A stretch of DNA of 64,000 nucleotides from Streptomyces sp. A012304 (GCF_026008495.1 NZ_BQUN01000182.1:121050-185049); one strand, 5' to 3'; counted from the stretch's first letter, positions 44,363 through 53,554 are shown. Notes: generated by a model not told the origin, from the sequence alone. A program made the numbers and translations.

Positions 44363-44914
44363 ATGAGTCGGGAGTCGGTGACCCTGCACCGGATCGTCAT
44401 GGAGGACTGGCCTGCCGTTCACTCGTGGGCGCGCCTCGCGGAGGTGTGCCGCCACCAGTCGTGGGGCCCGAACACGCAGGACGAGACACGGCACTTCGTG
44501 GAGGGCGCGGTCAGGGCCTGGTCGGCCGACCCCCGACGCCGGTTCCCCCACGTCGCACGCATCGGTCGCGAGGTGGTGGGCATGGGAGAACTGCATGTGC
44601 GCAGTGACAGCAGGCGGCAGGGCGAGATCACCTATGTCGTGCATCCACGGGTCTGGGGGCGCGGCGTCGGGACGGAGATCGGACGGCAGCTTCTCGCGCT
44701 CGGCTTCGGCGAGTTGGGACTCCATCGGGTCTTCGCCACGTGCGACCCGCGGAATCGCGGCTCGGCCCGTGTGCTGACCAAGATCGGCATGACACAGGAA
44801 GGGCGCCTGCGTCACACCCACTTGATCCGTGACGGCTGGAGGGACTCCCTGGTCTTCAGCATCCTGGAGGACGAATGGCGCCCCGCCGCGCCCAACGCCG
44901 CGCGGGCTGAGTGA
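44363..44914 (+). CDS. GNAT family N-acetyltransferase
   Basis: A 183-residue protein from the ATG at 44363 (MSRESVTLHRIVMEDWPAVH). The acetyl-CoA loop is GRGVGTEIGRQLLALGF, and the RimJ/RimL-type ending reads HRVFATCDPRNRGSARVLTK then IGMTQEGRLR. The substrate may be a protein N-terminus or a small amine such as an aminoglycoside. There is no operon partner. Confidence 0.88.
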   Translation: MSRESVTLHRIVMEDWPAVHSWARLAEVCRHQSWGPNTQDETRHFVEGAVRAWSADPRRRFPHVARIGREVVGMGELHVRSDSRRQGEITYVVHPRVWGRGVGTEIGRQLLALGFGELGLHRVFATCDPRNRGSARVLTKIGMTQEGRLRHTHLIRDGWRDSLVFSILEDEWRPAAPNAARAE

Positions 44915-45014
44915 TCGCGGGCACCCCATGTCGCCCGTGCGGCCGCGAGGGCGCAGACGCCGCCCAGCCACAGAAGGTCGCGGCAGCCGGTCATGTTACA
45001 GAAGACTCCGTCTG

Positions 45015-46181
45015 CTACTGCTCACCCAGAGTGGTGGCGCTCTGGTCGACCTCGACGTCGGAGCGCCGTACGCCGATGAAACGTGTGGGCCTGAACGACC
45101 GGAGGAGGGCCTGCTCCTGATCGGTGGTGATCTCGGCCGAGGCCAGCCGTCCCAGGATCGGCGCCAGGGTGACCCCGCTGTGCGACACGAGGCAGTAGAC
45201 GCGGGACTGCCCCGAGGCGTAGCCGGCGACGGTGTGCCCGTCCGCGGGCAGTGACCGGAAGCCGACGCGCAGGTCGATCTCCGGTACATGACCGGGGCCC
45301 GTCAGCAGTGCGGAGAACCGCCGAGCGATGGTCCGTGCAAGGTCCCCGTCCGCGGACGGAGGAGCTGCCGGATCGACCTGCGCATTGAGATCAAGAGCTT
45401 GCAGGACGGTCTGCCCGCCGGCCGCAGGGCGGAGGTTGAGGCCAGGGCTGTGGATCACACAGCGCAGATCGAGTTCCGGGGACCTGGCGTACCCGAGCAG
45501 GCCGACGGTCTGCGATCCGCGACCGGTGTCCGTCACCATGGGAACGGTGATGCCGGTCCGCGCGGCGAGCCGTTGGGTCCAGCGGCCTGCCGCCAGGACG
45601 ACCCGATCGCCATTGAGGACTTCGCCTCCGGCCAGGGTGACGGACACTCCGCAGGGCCTGTCGTCGATGGCCACGACCTCTCCGAGCGCCAACCTGGCTC
45701 CGTGCTGCTCGGCGTCTGCCAGAAGGTTCTCCACGAAGACTTCCGGCAGGACGTATCCCTCGCTGGGGAAGGACGCGATGGACGTGATGGTCTCCGGAAT
45801 CCGCAGGTCGCCCGCGATCCGCGTTGCCTCCTCGCGGGTGACCCAGTGCGCGGGGTAGCCGAGTGACCGCAGGCGTTCCACGTTGCCGGCGAGCCATTGT
45901 TCGCTCGAGACGTCCGCCCACTGCAGCGCTCCGCTGGGGAAGTACGACGGCGCGCCAGGCAGTTGCTCCGCGAGCCTGCTGTGCTCCTCCATCCCCGCGA
46001 GGTTCAGTCTGTGGTAGTCCGGGTCCAGCTTCCGGCTCGAGTTGGTCCAGGCGAAGGTTGTCGCGGTGGTGCCGGTGCCGGCTCCCCACTGATCCAGCAG
46101 GACAACTTCCTCGCCGGCGACGGCAAGCTGCCGCGCGACGCTCAACCCCAGCACGCCGGCACCGATGATGATGACCTTCAT
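45015..46181 (-). CDS. FAD-dependent oxidoreductase (D-amino-acid/glycine oxidase, DAO family)
   Basis: A 388-residue protein from the ATG at 46181. The FAD-binding Rossmann motif is IIGAGVLGLSVARQLA at the very N-terminus. GTGTTATTFAWTNSSRKLDP follows, and a DAO family C-terminus (GFRSLPADGHTVAGY, then LVSHSGVTLAPILGRLASAE) closes the fold. Such enzymes oxidise amino acids or sarcosine-like amines. No signal peptide is seen and no operon neighbours suggest a pathway. Confidence 0.88.
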   Translation of the reverse strand: MKVIIIGAGVLGLSVARQLAVAGEEVVLLDQWGAGTGTTATTFAWTNSSRKLDPDYHRLNLAGMEEHSRLAEQLPGAPSYFPSGALQWADVSSEQWLAGNVERLRSLGYPAHWVTREEATRIAGDLRIPETITSIASFPSEGYVLPEVFVENLLADAEQHGARLALGEVVAIDDRPCGVSVTLAGGEVLNGDRVVLAAGRWTQRLAARTGITVPMVTDTGRGSQTVGLLGYARSPELDLRCVIHSPGLNLRPAAGGQTVLQALDLNAQVDPAAPPSADGDLARTIARRFSALLTGPGHVPEIDLRVGFRSLPADGHTVAGYASGQSRVYCLVSHSGVTLAPILGRLASAEITTDQEQALLRSFRPTRFIGVRRSDVEVDQSATTLGEQ

Positions 46182-46243
46182 TGTCTGTGCATTCCCTTCT
46201 GCCGACGCACACGAACGAGGGCCCGCCCGCCGATGAAGTCGGT

Positions 46244-46357
46244 TCAGCAGCTGGGCCATGCCCATACCGGTCTGTGGTTCCCCGCCCCCACCGGATCCCG
46301 CTTGACCTGCTCCCACTCCACCGCCGTCAGGCGGAGGTACTCCCCGATACCGCTCAT
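46244..46357 (-). pseudogene. N-terminal fragment of a DUF1877 (YfbM-like) gene
   Basis: A 37-codon frame reads MSGIGEYLRLTAVEWEQVKR then DP, after which the sequence no longer fits and ends at a stop. The first 22 residues match the highly conserved start of DUF1877 proteins. The remaining four fifths of the family are missing, so this is a gene remnant. Bases 46358-46606 hold nothing else recognisable. Confidence 0.5.
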
Positions 46358-46606
46358 GCGCCGTCCGGGCCGGTGTGTTTGGAATCCGAGCAGCACCTGT
46401 GCGAGCCTGCTGGCACTCCTCCGAAAGGGCTGACCCTGATGCTCGGCATGGTTGTCTGGGACGTCCGCTCTCGCGCTTCGACGCGAGGGCGGTAGCGGCC
46501 ACCTGCCTCAACGCACACGTCTGTCCGATGGGCAGGCGTGGGTTCAGCCTGCTCCCCGTCGAAGTGCTCTTCGTGCCCCTGCACGTTCGACCACGAGGAG
46601 TACGTG

Positions 46607-47737
46607 GTGTCCACCATCCACTGGACCACAGGCGACACCCGACAGTCCGCCCGCTGGCATTCCGAGAGCGCCGCCCCCCTTCCGCGGCGGACCGTAGTCG
46701 CCGACGACCGGACGAAGGCCGACGACGCCTACCGCCAGGCGTGTGAGGGAACGGCCCTGCTCTGGCAAGGCGACTTCCACAACGCCCGGCAACTGCTGCG
46801 GGCGATGGGCCGCCGCGTCGACCGCAGAACGCCCAGGCCCGGCACCTCCCTGAGCGAGTCCTTCCACCTGCACCGACGCAGCAGCAGTCACCGTGCCCGT
46901 GTGCTCGGAAAGCTCCTGGTGCTGCTGGACGACGACTACACCCTGGCGTCGCGCCGGGCTCCCGACGTCCGCCAGGCCTGTCTGGAAGCCTACGGCCCCC
47001 CACAGGGACCAACGGCGGTCTCTCTCCGGGAACTGCTGGGAGTGATCGGCGCTCACCAGTGGCGCTCGAAAGGGGTCGACGTGCCGGCGCTCGGCACTCG
47101 CATCCACCCCCACTACGGCGTGTTCGCGCCGGTCAGAGACGAGTACGTCGACCTGGTCGCCCATACGCCCCTGCCGCCGGCGGCCCGGCGCAGTCCCGCC
47201 ACCAGTACGGCGTTCGATCTCGGCACGGGCACCGGTGTCCTCGCCGCGGTCCTGGCCCGCCGCGGAATCAACCGCGTCATGGCCACCGACATCAGCCCAC
47301 GCGCCCTGGCCTGCGCCAGGGAGAACGCCCACCGGCTCGCACTGACCGACCGTATCGAGGTGTCGGGTCCCGGCCTGTTCCCCGAAGGCCGCGCCGACCT
47401 CATCGTCTGTAACCCGCCCTGGCTCCCCGCCCGTCCCACCAGCCCCATCGAGCAAGGCGTCTACGACCCGGACAGCACCATGCTCCACGGCTTCCTCAAC
47501 GGACTGTCCCGCCATCTCCGGCCAGGTGGCGAGGGCTGGCTCATCCTGTCCGACCTGGCAGAGCACCTCGGCCTGCGGACACGTCAGCAACTGCTGGACG
47601 CCATCCAGGCAGCACACCTCCGCGTCATGGACAAGATCGACACCAAGCCCCGCCACCCACGCACCAAGGACGCCACCGACCCACTCCACGCAGCACGAAG
47701 CGCCGAGACCACATCCCTCTGGCGTCTGACAGCATGA
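46607..47737 (+). CDS. Class I SAM-dependent methyltransferase, PrmC/HemK-like
   Basis: About 376 residues from the GTG at 46607, with GGAG six bases upstream; the GTG three bases earlier is equivalent. The AdoMet motif is FDLGTGTGVLAAVLA, followed by VMATDISPRALACA and NPPWLPARP. The last is the NPPx motif of methyltransferases that modify glutamine amides or exocyclic base amines. An N-terminal helical domain of about 190 residues precedes the catalytic fold. HPHYGVFAPVRDEYVDLV resembles the TPRPET loop region. The substrate is unknown but is likely a protein or nucleic acid. Confidence 0.85.
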   Translation: MSTIHWTTGDTRQSARWHSESAAPLPRRTVVADDRTKADDAYRQACEGTALLWQGDFHNARQLLRAMGRRVDRRTPRPGTSLSESFHLHRRSSSHRARVLGKLLVLLDDDYTLASRRAPDVRQACLEAYGPPQGPTAVSLRELLGVIGAHQWRSKGVDVPALGTRIHPHYGVFAPVRDEYVDLVAHTPLPPAARRSPATSTAFDLGTGTGVLAAVLARRGINRVMATDISPRALACARENAHRLALTDRIEVSGPGLFPEGRADLIVCNPPWLPARPTSPIEQGVYDPDSTMLHGFLNGLSRHLRPGGEGWLILSDLAEHLGLRTRQQLLDAIQAAHLRVMDKIDTKPRHPRTKDATDPLHAARSAETTSLWRLTA

Positions 47738-47776
47738 CCGGCACCCCGATCACGCAACGGCATCGCGCCTCCCAGT

Positions 47777-47809
47777 CCGGGGTGGCCGGCGAACCACCGG
47801 CCACTCCGG
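47777..47809. terminator. Bidirectional hairpin between convergent methyltransferase and glycosidase genes
   Basis: A 13-bp stem with one mismatch (CCGGGGTGGCCGG / CCGGCCACTCCGG) and a seven-base loop lies in the short gap between the two convergent stops. Confidence 0.65.
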
Positions 47810-47821
47810 GATGCCCGGGGG

Positions 47822-50512
47822 TTACCTGTGGGCGAGCGGTGTGACCGCGACCCGGTCGATGACCGGTGCGTACGGCGACCGCTGGTCGTACTGGTTGTGG
47901 GTGTCGCCGTCGAAGTCGGGCAGCTCCTCCGCGGTGAAGGTGAGCCGGTTGGTGCCCTTCTTCAGGGTGACTGGGACGGTCAGGTCCCAGAAGTTGTTGA
48001 AGTGGAAGGTCGTCGGGAAGAGGATGCGCCGGGCCGGTCCGCCGTTGATGGAGAGGTCGGCGTGGCGGGCGATCGGGTCGGGGTTGTAGTGGGTGGCGGG
48101 GGCCTGTTCGGCGTTGGAGTAACGGATCGTCAGCGCGTGGCGGCCGGAGCGCTCGGCGGTGACGTCGAGGGTGAGCGAGTTGGCCTTCCCGTCGCCGATG
48201 TCCGTGACCGCTTTCCCGCCGGAGGCGAAGGTGTAGGCGTCGGTCACCTTGGCGGCGCCGCTGACCGAGGCGTCCTCGGCCTGGTAAACCGTCGGCACAA
48301 GGGTGCCGCGGGACGGCGCGACGCGCAGACGGTCGAGGAGCAGGGCGCCCGAAGTGCCGGTGAGGGTGAGCTTGTTGACGCCGCCGGACAGGAACAGCCG
48401 GACCTCGTCCGTGCCCTTCTTTCCGCCTCCTGCCTTGGGCACGTCCAGCCTGTCGCCGTTGAGGGAGAGGCGCGCCCGGCCACCGCCGAGGTGGTCGACG
48501 GAGACGGTCGCCTCGCCGTCGGTGGCCGCGTACACCCAGAAGGTCGCGGAGGCGTCCTTGGCCAGCGGTACCGTGCCGGGGCCGGACGCGCCGGGGCGGG
48601 TGTAGTCGGGCCGGGCTCCGGAGAGCGTGGCGTACTCGGCCTCGTAGATCGCCGGCGCGGTCACGTGCTCGTCGCGCAGGGACAGGTCGATCTTGTCGAT
48701 GATCGCGTCGCCCTTGGTGACGCCCAGGTCCGGGTCCTGCGCGGAGAGCGTGATCCGGTGCTTGCCCGCGGTCAGCTGCACCGTCGTGTCGGTGTGACCC
48801 CATACCACCCACTTGTAGCCGAGCGGCAGCCGCAGCTCCTGCGGGTCCTTCCCGTCGACGCGCAGGAAGACGTTGGTCGGGCCCTGTTCCTTCACCAGGT
48901 CGTACAGGTTGTAGGAGTTGGCGAAGACGCTCAGGTCGTAGGTGCCGTCCTGCGGGACCTCGACGTCGAAGGCGAGCACTCCGTCGGAGCCGGTGCGCAG
49001 GCCGCCGACGTTGTACCTGCCCGAGGTGGCGAACTTCCCCACCTGGGACGGCGATCCCTCGGGCCCGTTCTTGGAATAGCCCCTGCCGGTGTAGGTGGCG
49101 TTCTCCGCCTCGTAGGTCTTGCGCCAGCCGACGGAGGGATCGGCGGGAGCGCCGTCGTTGCCGCCGGGGGAGAGGATGACCTGGTACGCCGACATCTCGT
49201 TCATGCCGGTCATCGGGAGGGTGACGGTCCCGTCCGCGCCGACCTCGACGTCCTGGTCCGCGAGCCGCAGCGGCTGGGCGGAGTCGCCGACCTGGCCGGT
49301 CCAGGGGATCTCCTGCACCGTGGCGTGGACCGTCGTCCCGAAGAGTTCGGGGTCGATGTTCTTGAAGACGATGTCCGCGTCACCGCTCTTCCCGCCGAAG
49401 ATGGCCCGGGACTGCTTCTTGTCCGCGTCGAGGGTGGCGACGCCCTGGAGGGTGTACTGCTGGTTGGGGTGCGGGGCGGTCACCTGGACGGTGTGCCCGG
49501 TCATCTGGCCGTAGGCGTTGAACAGCCACCACTGGCCGTTGCCCTTGTTGGCCTCCACGGCGGAGTCGTTGAGGTTGCCGTCGATGTTCCAGTACGCCAG
49601 ATCGGCGTCGATCTTGGACTCCTCGATGGCGGAGACCCACTGGATCACCTGGCCGGGCACGGACAGGTGGTAGTTGTGGCCGTACTCGTTCACGTTGATC
49701 GGCAGCGGGCCGACGCCGACGTCCTTCTCCCACTGCCGGTACCTGGCGACGCTTGTACGGACCGCGGCGGGCGAGGACAGCTCGTGCCAGGTCATCACGT
49801 CCGGCACCACGTCGTTGGCCTTGGCGTACTCGAGGAAGCCCTTGACCTGGTCGTAGAGCACGCTGGTGTTGGGTCCGGCGATACGGGCGCCCGGGTCGAG
49901 GTCCTTGATGAGGTGGTAGACCTCCTTCCAGGCCGCGAAGTAGTACTGGGGATCCTTGAGCCAGGAGATCTTGTTGTAGCTCCACTCGCCCGTGCCGAAC
50001 ATGTTCCCTTCGGGTTCGTTGAAGGGCACATAGACGACGTGGTCCTTGTAGTCGCCCATGGTCAGGACCTGTCGGACCTGCTTCTTGATCTTCGTCTTGA
50101 AGTCGGCGAGCCGCGCCGGACCGTCGGCGCCGGGCCACTGGTAGGGGAAGCCCCGGTAGATGTCGGTCATGTAGATGTAGACGTCCTTGCCGCCGGAGTC
50201 CACGAACGGCGGCAGGACCTCCAGCGCGTCCGCTCCGGGGTGCTGGGGTCCGTCCTGCGCCTTCGTCGACACCGTGCGGACGTGCATGCCCTCCAGGAGA
50301 TTGCGGCTGGGCACTCCGTCGCCGTAGATGCCGTACAGCGAGCCGGAGGCGCCGCCGTGGAAGGGGCCGGTGTCGGTGCCGAGGTCCACGACGAGCTGTT
50401 CCGGCTCCGCCGCCCCGGCCGTGCCGGTGGTGGTGGCCAGCATGGTGGCGAGGACCGCGACGGCCGCTGTCGCGGCGCCTGCTCCTGTTGTTCTGCTTCT
50501 CCTGCGTCGCAC
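47822..50512 (-). CDS. Secreted multi-module glycoside hydrolase (clan A, GH39-like) with CBM-like repeats
   Basis: An 896-residue protein from the GTG at 50512, with GGAGA upstream. Residues 1-35 form a signal peptide (ATAAVAVLATMLATTTGTAG, then AAEP). A (beta/alpha)8 barrel covers about 40-380. The predicted acid/base is Glu166 in VPFNEPEGN, and the nucleophile is Glu276 in NVNEYGHN. After a beta-sandwich, three carbohydrate-binding-like modules follow, each opening with a related phrase: YEAENATYTGRG, YEAEYATLSGA and YQAEDASVSGA, typical of CBM6/CBM35. The enzyme is extracellular and should attack plant or fungal polysaccharide, releasing sugars for the importer. Two of the LacI operators lie just upstream of its start, so it is under that regulator. 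The exact family and linkage are not certain. Confidence 0.8.
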   Translation of the reverse strand: MRRRRSRTTGAGAATAAVAVLATMLATTTGTAGAAEPEQLVVDLGTDTGPFHGGASGSLYGIYGDGVPSRNLLEGMHVRTVSTKAQDGPQHPGADALEVLPPFVDSGGKDVYIYMTDIYRGFPYQWPGADGPARLADFKTKIKKQVRQVLTMGDYKDHVVYVPFNEPEGNMFGTGEWSYNKISWLKDPQYYFAAWKEVYHLIKDLDPGARIAGPNTSVLYDQVKGFLEYAKANDVVPDVMTWHELSSPAAVRTSVARYRQWEKDVGVGPLPINVNEYGHNYHLSVPGQVIQWVSAIEESKIDADLAYWNIDGNLNDSAVEANKGNGQWWLFNAYGQMTGHTVQVTAPHPNQQYTLQGVATLDADKKQSRAIFGGKSGDADIVFKNIDPELFGTTVHATVQEIPWTGQVGDSAQPLRLADQDVEVGADGTVTLPMTGMNEMSAYQVILSPGGNDGAPADPSVGWRKTYEAENATYTGRGYSKNGPEGSPSQVGKFATSGRYNVGGLRTGSDGVLAFDVEVPQDGTYDLSVFANSYNLYDLVKEQGPTNVFLRVDGKDPQELRLPLGYKWVVWGHTDTTVQLTAGKHRITLSAQDPDLGVTKGDAIIDKIDLSLRDEHVTAPAIYEAEYATLSGARPDYTRPGASGPGTVPLAKDASATFWVYAATDGEATVSVDHLGGGRARLSLNGDRLDVPKAGGGKKGTDEVRLFLSGGVNKLTLTGTSGALLLDRLRVAPSRGTLVPTVYQAEDASVSGAAKVTDAYTFASGGKAVTDIGDGKANSLTLDVTAERSGRHALTIRYSNAEQAPATHYNPDPIARHADLSINGGPARRILFPTTFHFNNFWDLTVPVTLKKGTNRLTFTAEELPDFDGDTHNQYDQRSPYAPVIDRVAVTPLAHR

Positions 50513-50576
50513 TGAAGTCTCCGTGTCGTCCGTGAGGGCACAAGAGGGGGTTGGCACGGCGGTCGCGACCACCGAT

Positions 50577-50588
50577 CGAACCGGTTCG
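50577..50588. promoter_or_regulatory. LacI operator 1 (CGAACCGGTTCG)
   Basis: A perfect 12-base palindrome 65 bases upstream of the secreted glycosidase start. It matches the central CG-type palindrome bound by LacI/GalR proteins and is identical to the other three copies. Confidence 0.85.
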
Positions 50589-50663
50589 ACGCAAAGAGGA
50601 GTGCACCTGGCCCGCCACCACGAGGAGGTGTCTCGAATGCGGGCTGGTGCTATGGCGATGCGT

Positions 50664-50675
50664 CGAACCGGTTCG
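50664..50675. promoter_or_regulatory. LacI operator 2 (CGAACCGGTTCG)
   Basis: The same palindrome, 87 bases (about eight helical turns) from operator 1. The spacing would let a LacI tetramer loop the glycosidase promoter. Confidence 0.85.
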
Positions 50676-50912
50676 CCGGAAGTTAGCACCGGCGTAGCGA
50701 CCCAGCAATACTCTCGACGCGAAACGCTCTGCCGGCGCGGACGGCCGCGAGGCGCCCGACGGGTGGCGAAGAGGTCGCTTTCCCCCTGGTGAATGCGACG
50801 GATGCGCAAGGTGGGAGCGGTCGCGGTCCGCGCCTACGGGTTCACGCTGTGTTCCAGGAAGTGTGCGCGAGGCATTGACACCCGTGCGGTCAACTCCTAC
50901 GTTCCCTTCACG

Positions 50913-50924
50913 CGAACCGGTTCG
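50913..50924. promoter_or_regulatory. LacI operator 3 (CGAACCGGTTCG)
   Basis: The same palindrome, 122 bases upstream of the lacI-like start. An incomplete copy (CGAACGGTTC) lies between it and operator 4 near 50971. Confidence 0.85.
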
Positions 50925-50993
50925 ACACCCGGATCGCGACCCCGGTCGCAGTCCTTGCGTCCGTCCGGTCCGAACGGTTCCCGCCGGAAGAGG

Positions 50994-51005
50994 CGAACCG
51001 GTTCG
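50994..51005. promoter_or_regulatory. LacI operator 4 (CGAACCGGTTCG)
   Basis: The same palindrome, 41 bases upstream of the lacI-like GTG and 81 bases from operator 3. It probably mediates autorepression. Apart from the four operators, 50513-51045 holds no gene. Confidence 0.85.
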
Positions 51006-51045
51006 GTGAGGCACACGCAGTCGGTGAAGTCGATGGAGGAGTCCC

Positions 51046-52104
51046 GTGAACATCGGTGAGATCGCCCGGCGGGCCGGTGTCTCGCGGAGCACCGTCTCGT
51101 ACGCGCTGAGCGGCAAGCGTCCGGTGTCGGACGAGACCCGGGAGAAGATCCAGCGGGTCATCGACGACCTGGGCTACCGGCCGAACGCGAGTGCCCGCGC
51201 GCTGGCCAACGGCCGGACCAGCACCATCGGTCTGGTCTTCCCGCCGGCCGGGGACCACTACACCGGCATGCAGCTCGACTTCATCGGCAGCGTGGTGGAG
51301 GCCGCCGCCACCTATGACTACGACGTACTGCTCTCGCCGAGCGGCGTGGACAGCGACCGCTCGTTCCAGCGACTGCTGGGTGAGCGGCGCGTCGACGGCG
51401 CCATCCTCATGGAGATCAGGCTCCAGGACGACCGCGTCGACCACCTCCTGGCCGAGGATTTCCCCGCCGTCTGCATCGGCCGCACCGCGCGGCCGGAGGG
51501 TGACTGGTGGGTCGGCCTGGACCACACCGCGCTGGCGGCGGCCTGTGTCCACCACCTCGCCGACCTGGGCCACCGAAGGATCGCCTTCGTCAATCGGCCC
51601 GAACGGCTCCTGCGGGCCGGGTACGAGTCCGCCCACCGGGGGCTCGACGGCTTCACCAAAGCCGCCGCGGAGCGCGGGCTCACCGTCCGCACGTACACCT
51701 GCGCGGACGACGCACCCTCGGGCCAGGCCTGCCTGGAGCGGATCCTCCATGACGACCCCGCCACCACGGCCCTCGTCACGCTGAACGAGGCCGCGCTCGG
51801 AGGCCTCTACCGGGGGCTCGCCCACGCGGGCCGCCATGTGCCGCGCGACTTCTCCGTCACCGGCGTCGTGGCCTCGCGCTGGGCGGAGACGGTGACTCCG
51901 CAGCTCACGGCGGCCGACGTACCCGCGGCACAGATGGGCCGCCTCGCCGTGGAACTGCTCGTCGAGCGGCTCGACCACCCGGACGCGCCGCCGCGCCACC
52001 ACCTGCTCGCCCCGCCGATATCCCTTCGTGGCAGCACCGGCCCCGTCGGCGCCGGCCGGCCTACGGACACGTACAGGTCCGCTGAATCCGACTCCACCGC
52101 CTGA
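51046..52104 (+). CDS. LacI family transcriptional regulator of the glycan locus
   Basis: A 352-residue protein from the GTG at 51046, with GGAGGAG upstream. The N-terminal HTH is NIGEIARRAGVSRSTVSYAL then SGKRPVSDETREKIQRVIDD, and a hinge helix (NASARALANGRTS) precedes a sugar-binding domain. It lies divergent from the secreted glycosidase and in line with the sugar importer. The four identical palindromes in the shared region are its probable binding sites. The inducer is likely a sugar released by the secreted enzymes. Confidence 0.93.
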   Translation: MNIGEIARRAGVSRSTVSYALSGKRPVSDETREKIQRVIDDLGYRPNASARALANGRTSTIGLVFPPAGDHYTGMQLDFIGSVVEAAATYDYDVLLSPSGVDSDRSFQRLLGERRVDGAILMEIRLQDDRVDHLLAEDFPAVCIGRTARPEGDWWVGLDHTALAAACVHHLADLGHRRIAFVNRPERLLRAGYESAHRGLDGFTKAAAERGLTVRTYTCADDAPSGQACLERILHDDPATTALVTLNEAALGGLYRGLAHAGRHVPRDFSVTGVVASRWAETVTPQLTAADVPAAQMGRLAVELLVERLDHPDAPPRHHLLAPPISLRGSTGPVGAGRPTDTYRSAESDSTA

Positions 52105-52256
52105 CCGGTCGCCTTCCGCATCCCCTCCACCCGAGGATCCTGCGCTCCTTCCTCGTCTCCCGCCCCGTCAACCGTCCGACCGGCTGCTCCACGACTCCGC
52201 GACGCCGTTCGTCCGGGCCCTGCCCCTGCCTCTGTCTCCACTTGCCTGGCATGTCC

Positions 52257-52316
52257 ATGCCTGAAACCCGTATGGCTGAAACCTTCATGGCTGAAACCCA
52301 GAGGAACGCCCCATGA
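52257..52316 (+). CDS. Short leader frame with three 15-bp repeats, coupled to the binding-protein gene
   Basis: The frame ATG CCT GAA ACC reads MPETRMAETFMAETQRNAP and stops at a TGA (52314-52316) that overlaps the binding-protein ATG (52313). Three consecutive 15-base units start at 52257, 52272 and 52287; each begins ATG, encodes M(P/A)ET plus one residue, and stays in frame. An ATG at 52251 is also in frame. The arrangement would give translational coupling to the importer. Whether it is translated is not known. Confidence 0.45.
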   Translation: MPETRMAETFMAETQRNAP

Positions 52317-53554
52317 ACAGATTCCCCAGACGCCGTCTCGCCGCCGCGGCCATGACCGTCGTCGCCCTCACCGCCGCCACCGCATGCTCCTCCGACGCCG
52401 GCACCACGTCCGCCAAGGCGGCGGACGGCGGCACGTACACCATCTGGGACCCGTACCCGCAGTTCGACAAGGGCTCGGACTGGGCGAAGCTGCTGGACGG
52501 CTGCGGCAGCGAGGCAGGGGTCAAGATCAAGCGGACGGCCTTCGACACCAGCGACCTGACCAACAAGGCGCTGCTGGCGGCGCAGCAGGACAACTCCCCG
52601 GACGTCCTCATCCTCGACAACCCGGTGGTGTCGACGCTCGCCGAGGCGGGCGTGCTCACCACGACCGAGGAGAACAAGGTCGACACCTCGAAGGTGGATT
52701 CCAACCTGCTCGCGGCCGGCCAGTCGGGCGGCAAGACCTATGGCACGCCCATCGGCGCCAACACCCTCGCTCTCTACTACAACAAGGACGTGCTGAAGAA
52801 GGCCGGTGTCGATGTCGCCTCGGTCAAGGACTGGACGTCGCTGACCGCTGCGCTGGCGAAGGTGAAGCAGGCCGGCAAGAAGGGCATCACGTTCTCCGCG
52901 ATCGGCACGGAGGAAGGCAGCTTCCAGTTCCTGCCGTGGTTCTGGGGCTCGGGAGCGAAGCTCACCGAACTCGACTCCGCTCAGGGAGTCTCGGCGCTGT
53001 CCCTGTGGAGCGACTGGCTGAAGAAGGGCTACGCCCCGAACTCGGTCATCAACAACACCCAGACCACCAGCTGGCAGGAGTTCGCGAGCGGCGACTACGC
53101 CTTCGCGGAGAACGGCACCTGGCAGCTGGCCAATGCCGAGAAGGCGGGCTTCGACTACGGTGTGCTGCCCATCCCCGCGTCCGACGGCGGCAACGCGGCG
53201 GCCCCGACCGGCGGTGAGTTCGTCACCGTCCCGGTCCAGGGTGACACCGCCCGCTACGCCACCACGCGGAAGCTGGTGTCCTGCCTGACCAGCACCGACA
53301 ACCTCAACGCCACCGACACCACCCTGTCCTATGTGGCCCCCACGAGCGAGGTCCAGGACAAGCAGGTCGCGGCGAACGCCGCGCTGAAGCCGTGGGTCGA
53401 GGCGGTCAAGGCGGCCAAGGGACGCACCAGCGACGACCTGGGCACCAAGTACCCGAAGATCTCCGAGCAGATGTGGAAGGCCGTGCAGTCCGCCCTCAGC
53501 GGATCGCAGTCGCCGAAGGACGCGCTCACCGCGGCGCAGAACGCCGTCAAGTAA
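52313..53554 (+). CDS. Sugar ABC transporter substrate-binding lipoprotein
   Basis: A 413-residue protein from the ATG at 52313. The N-terminus is a lipoprotein signal (RRLAAAAMTVVALTAATACSS) with the lipobox Cys at TAC. The mature protein is a cluster B periplasmic-binding fold (YTIWDPYPQFDKGSDWAKLL, then PDVLILDNP, then GTPIGANTLALYYNKDVLKK). It delivers oligosaccharide to the two permeases downstream. No ATPase gene follows; Streptomyces typically shares one MsiK-type ATPase between such importers. Confidence 0.92.
   Translation: MNRFPRRRLAAAAMTVVALTAATACSSDAGTTSAKAADGGTYTIWDPYPQFDKGSDWAKLLDGCGSEAGVKIKRTAFDTSDLTNKALLAAQQDNSPDVLILDNPVVSTLAEAGVLTTTEENKVDTSKVDSNLLAAGQSGGKTYGTPIGANTLALYYNKDVLKKAGVDVASVKDWTSLTAALAKVKQAGKKGITFSAIGTEEGSFQFLPWFWGSGAKLTELDSAQGVSALSLWSDWLKKGYAPNSVINNTQTTSWQEFASGDYAFAENGTWQLANAEKAGFDYGVLPIPASDGGNAAAPTGGEFVTVPVQGDTARYATTRKLVSCLTSTDNLNATDTTLSYVAPTSEVQDKQVAANAALKPWVEAVKAAKGRTSDDLGTKYPKISEQMWKAVQSALSGSQSPKDALTAAQNAVK

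Noticed and set aside
47828-50515. 895-codon plus-strand open frame opposite the secreted glycosidase
   Set aside because: It is a Val/Gly/Asp-rich antisense shadow of the glycosidase, which has a signal peptide, catalytic Glu pair and CBM modules.
50971-50982. Fifth LacI operator (CGAACGGTTC)
   Set aside because: It lacks the central CG step of the other four and is not a full palindrome of the same length; at best it is a weak site.
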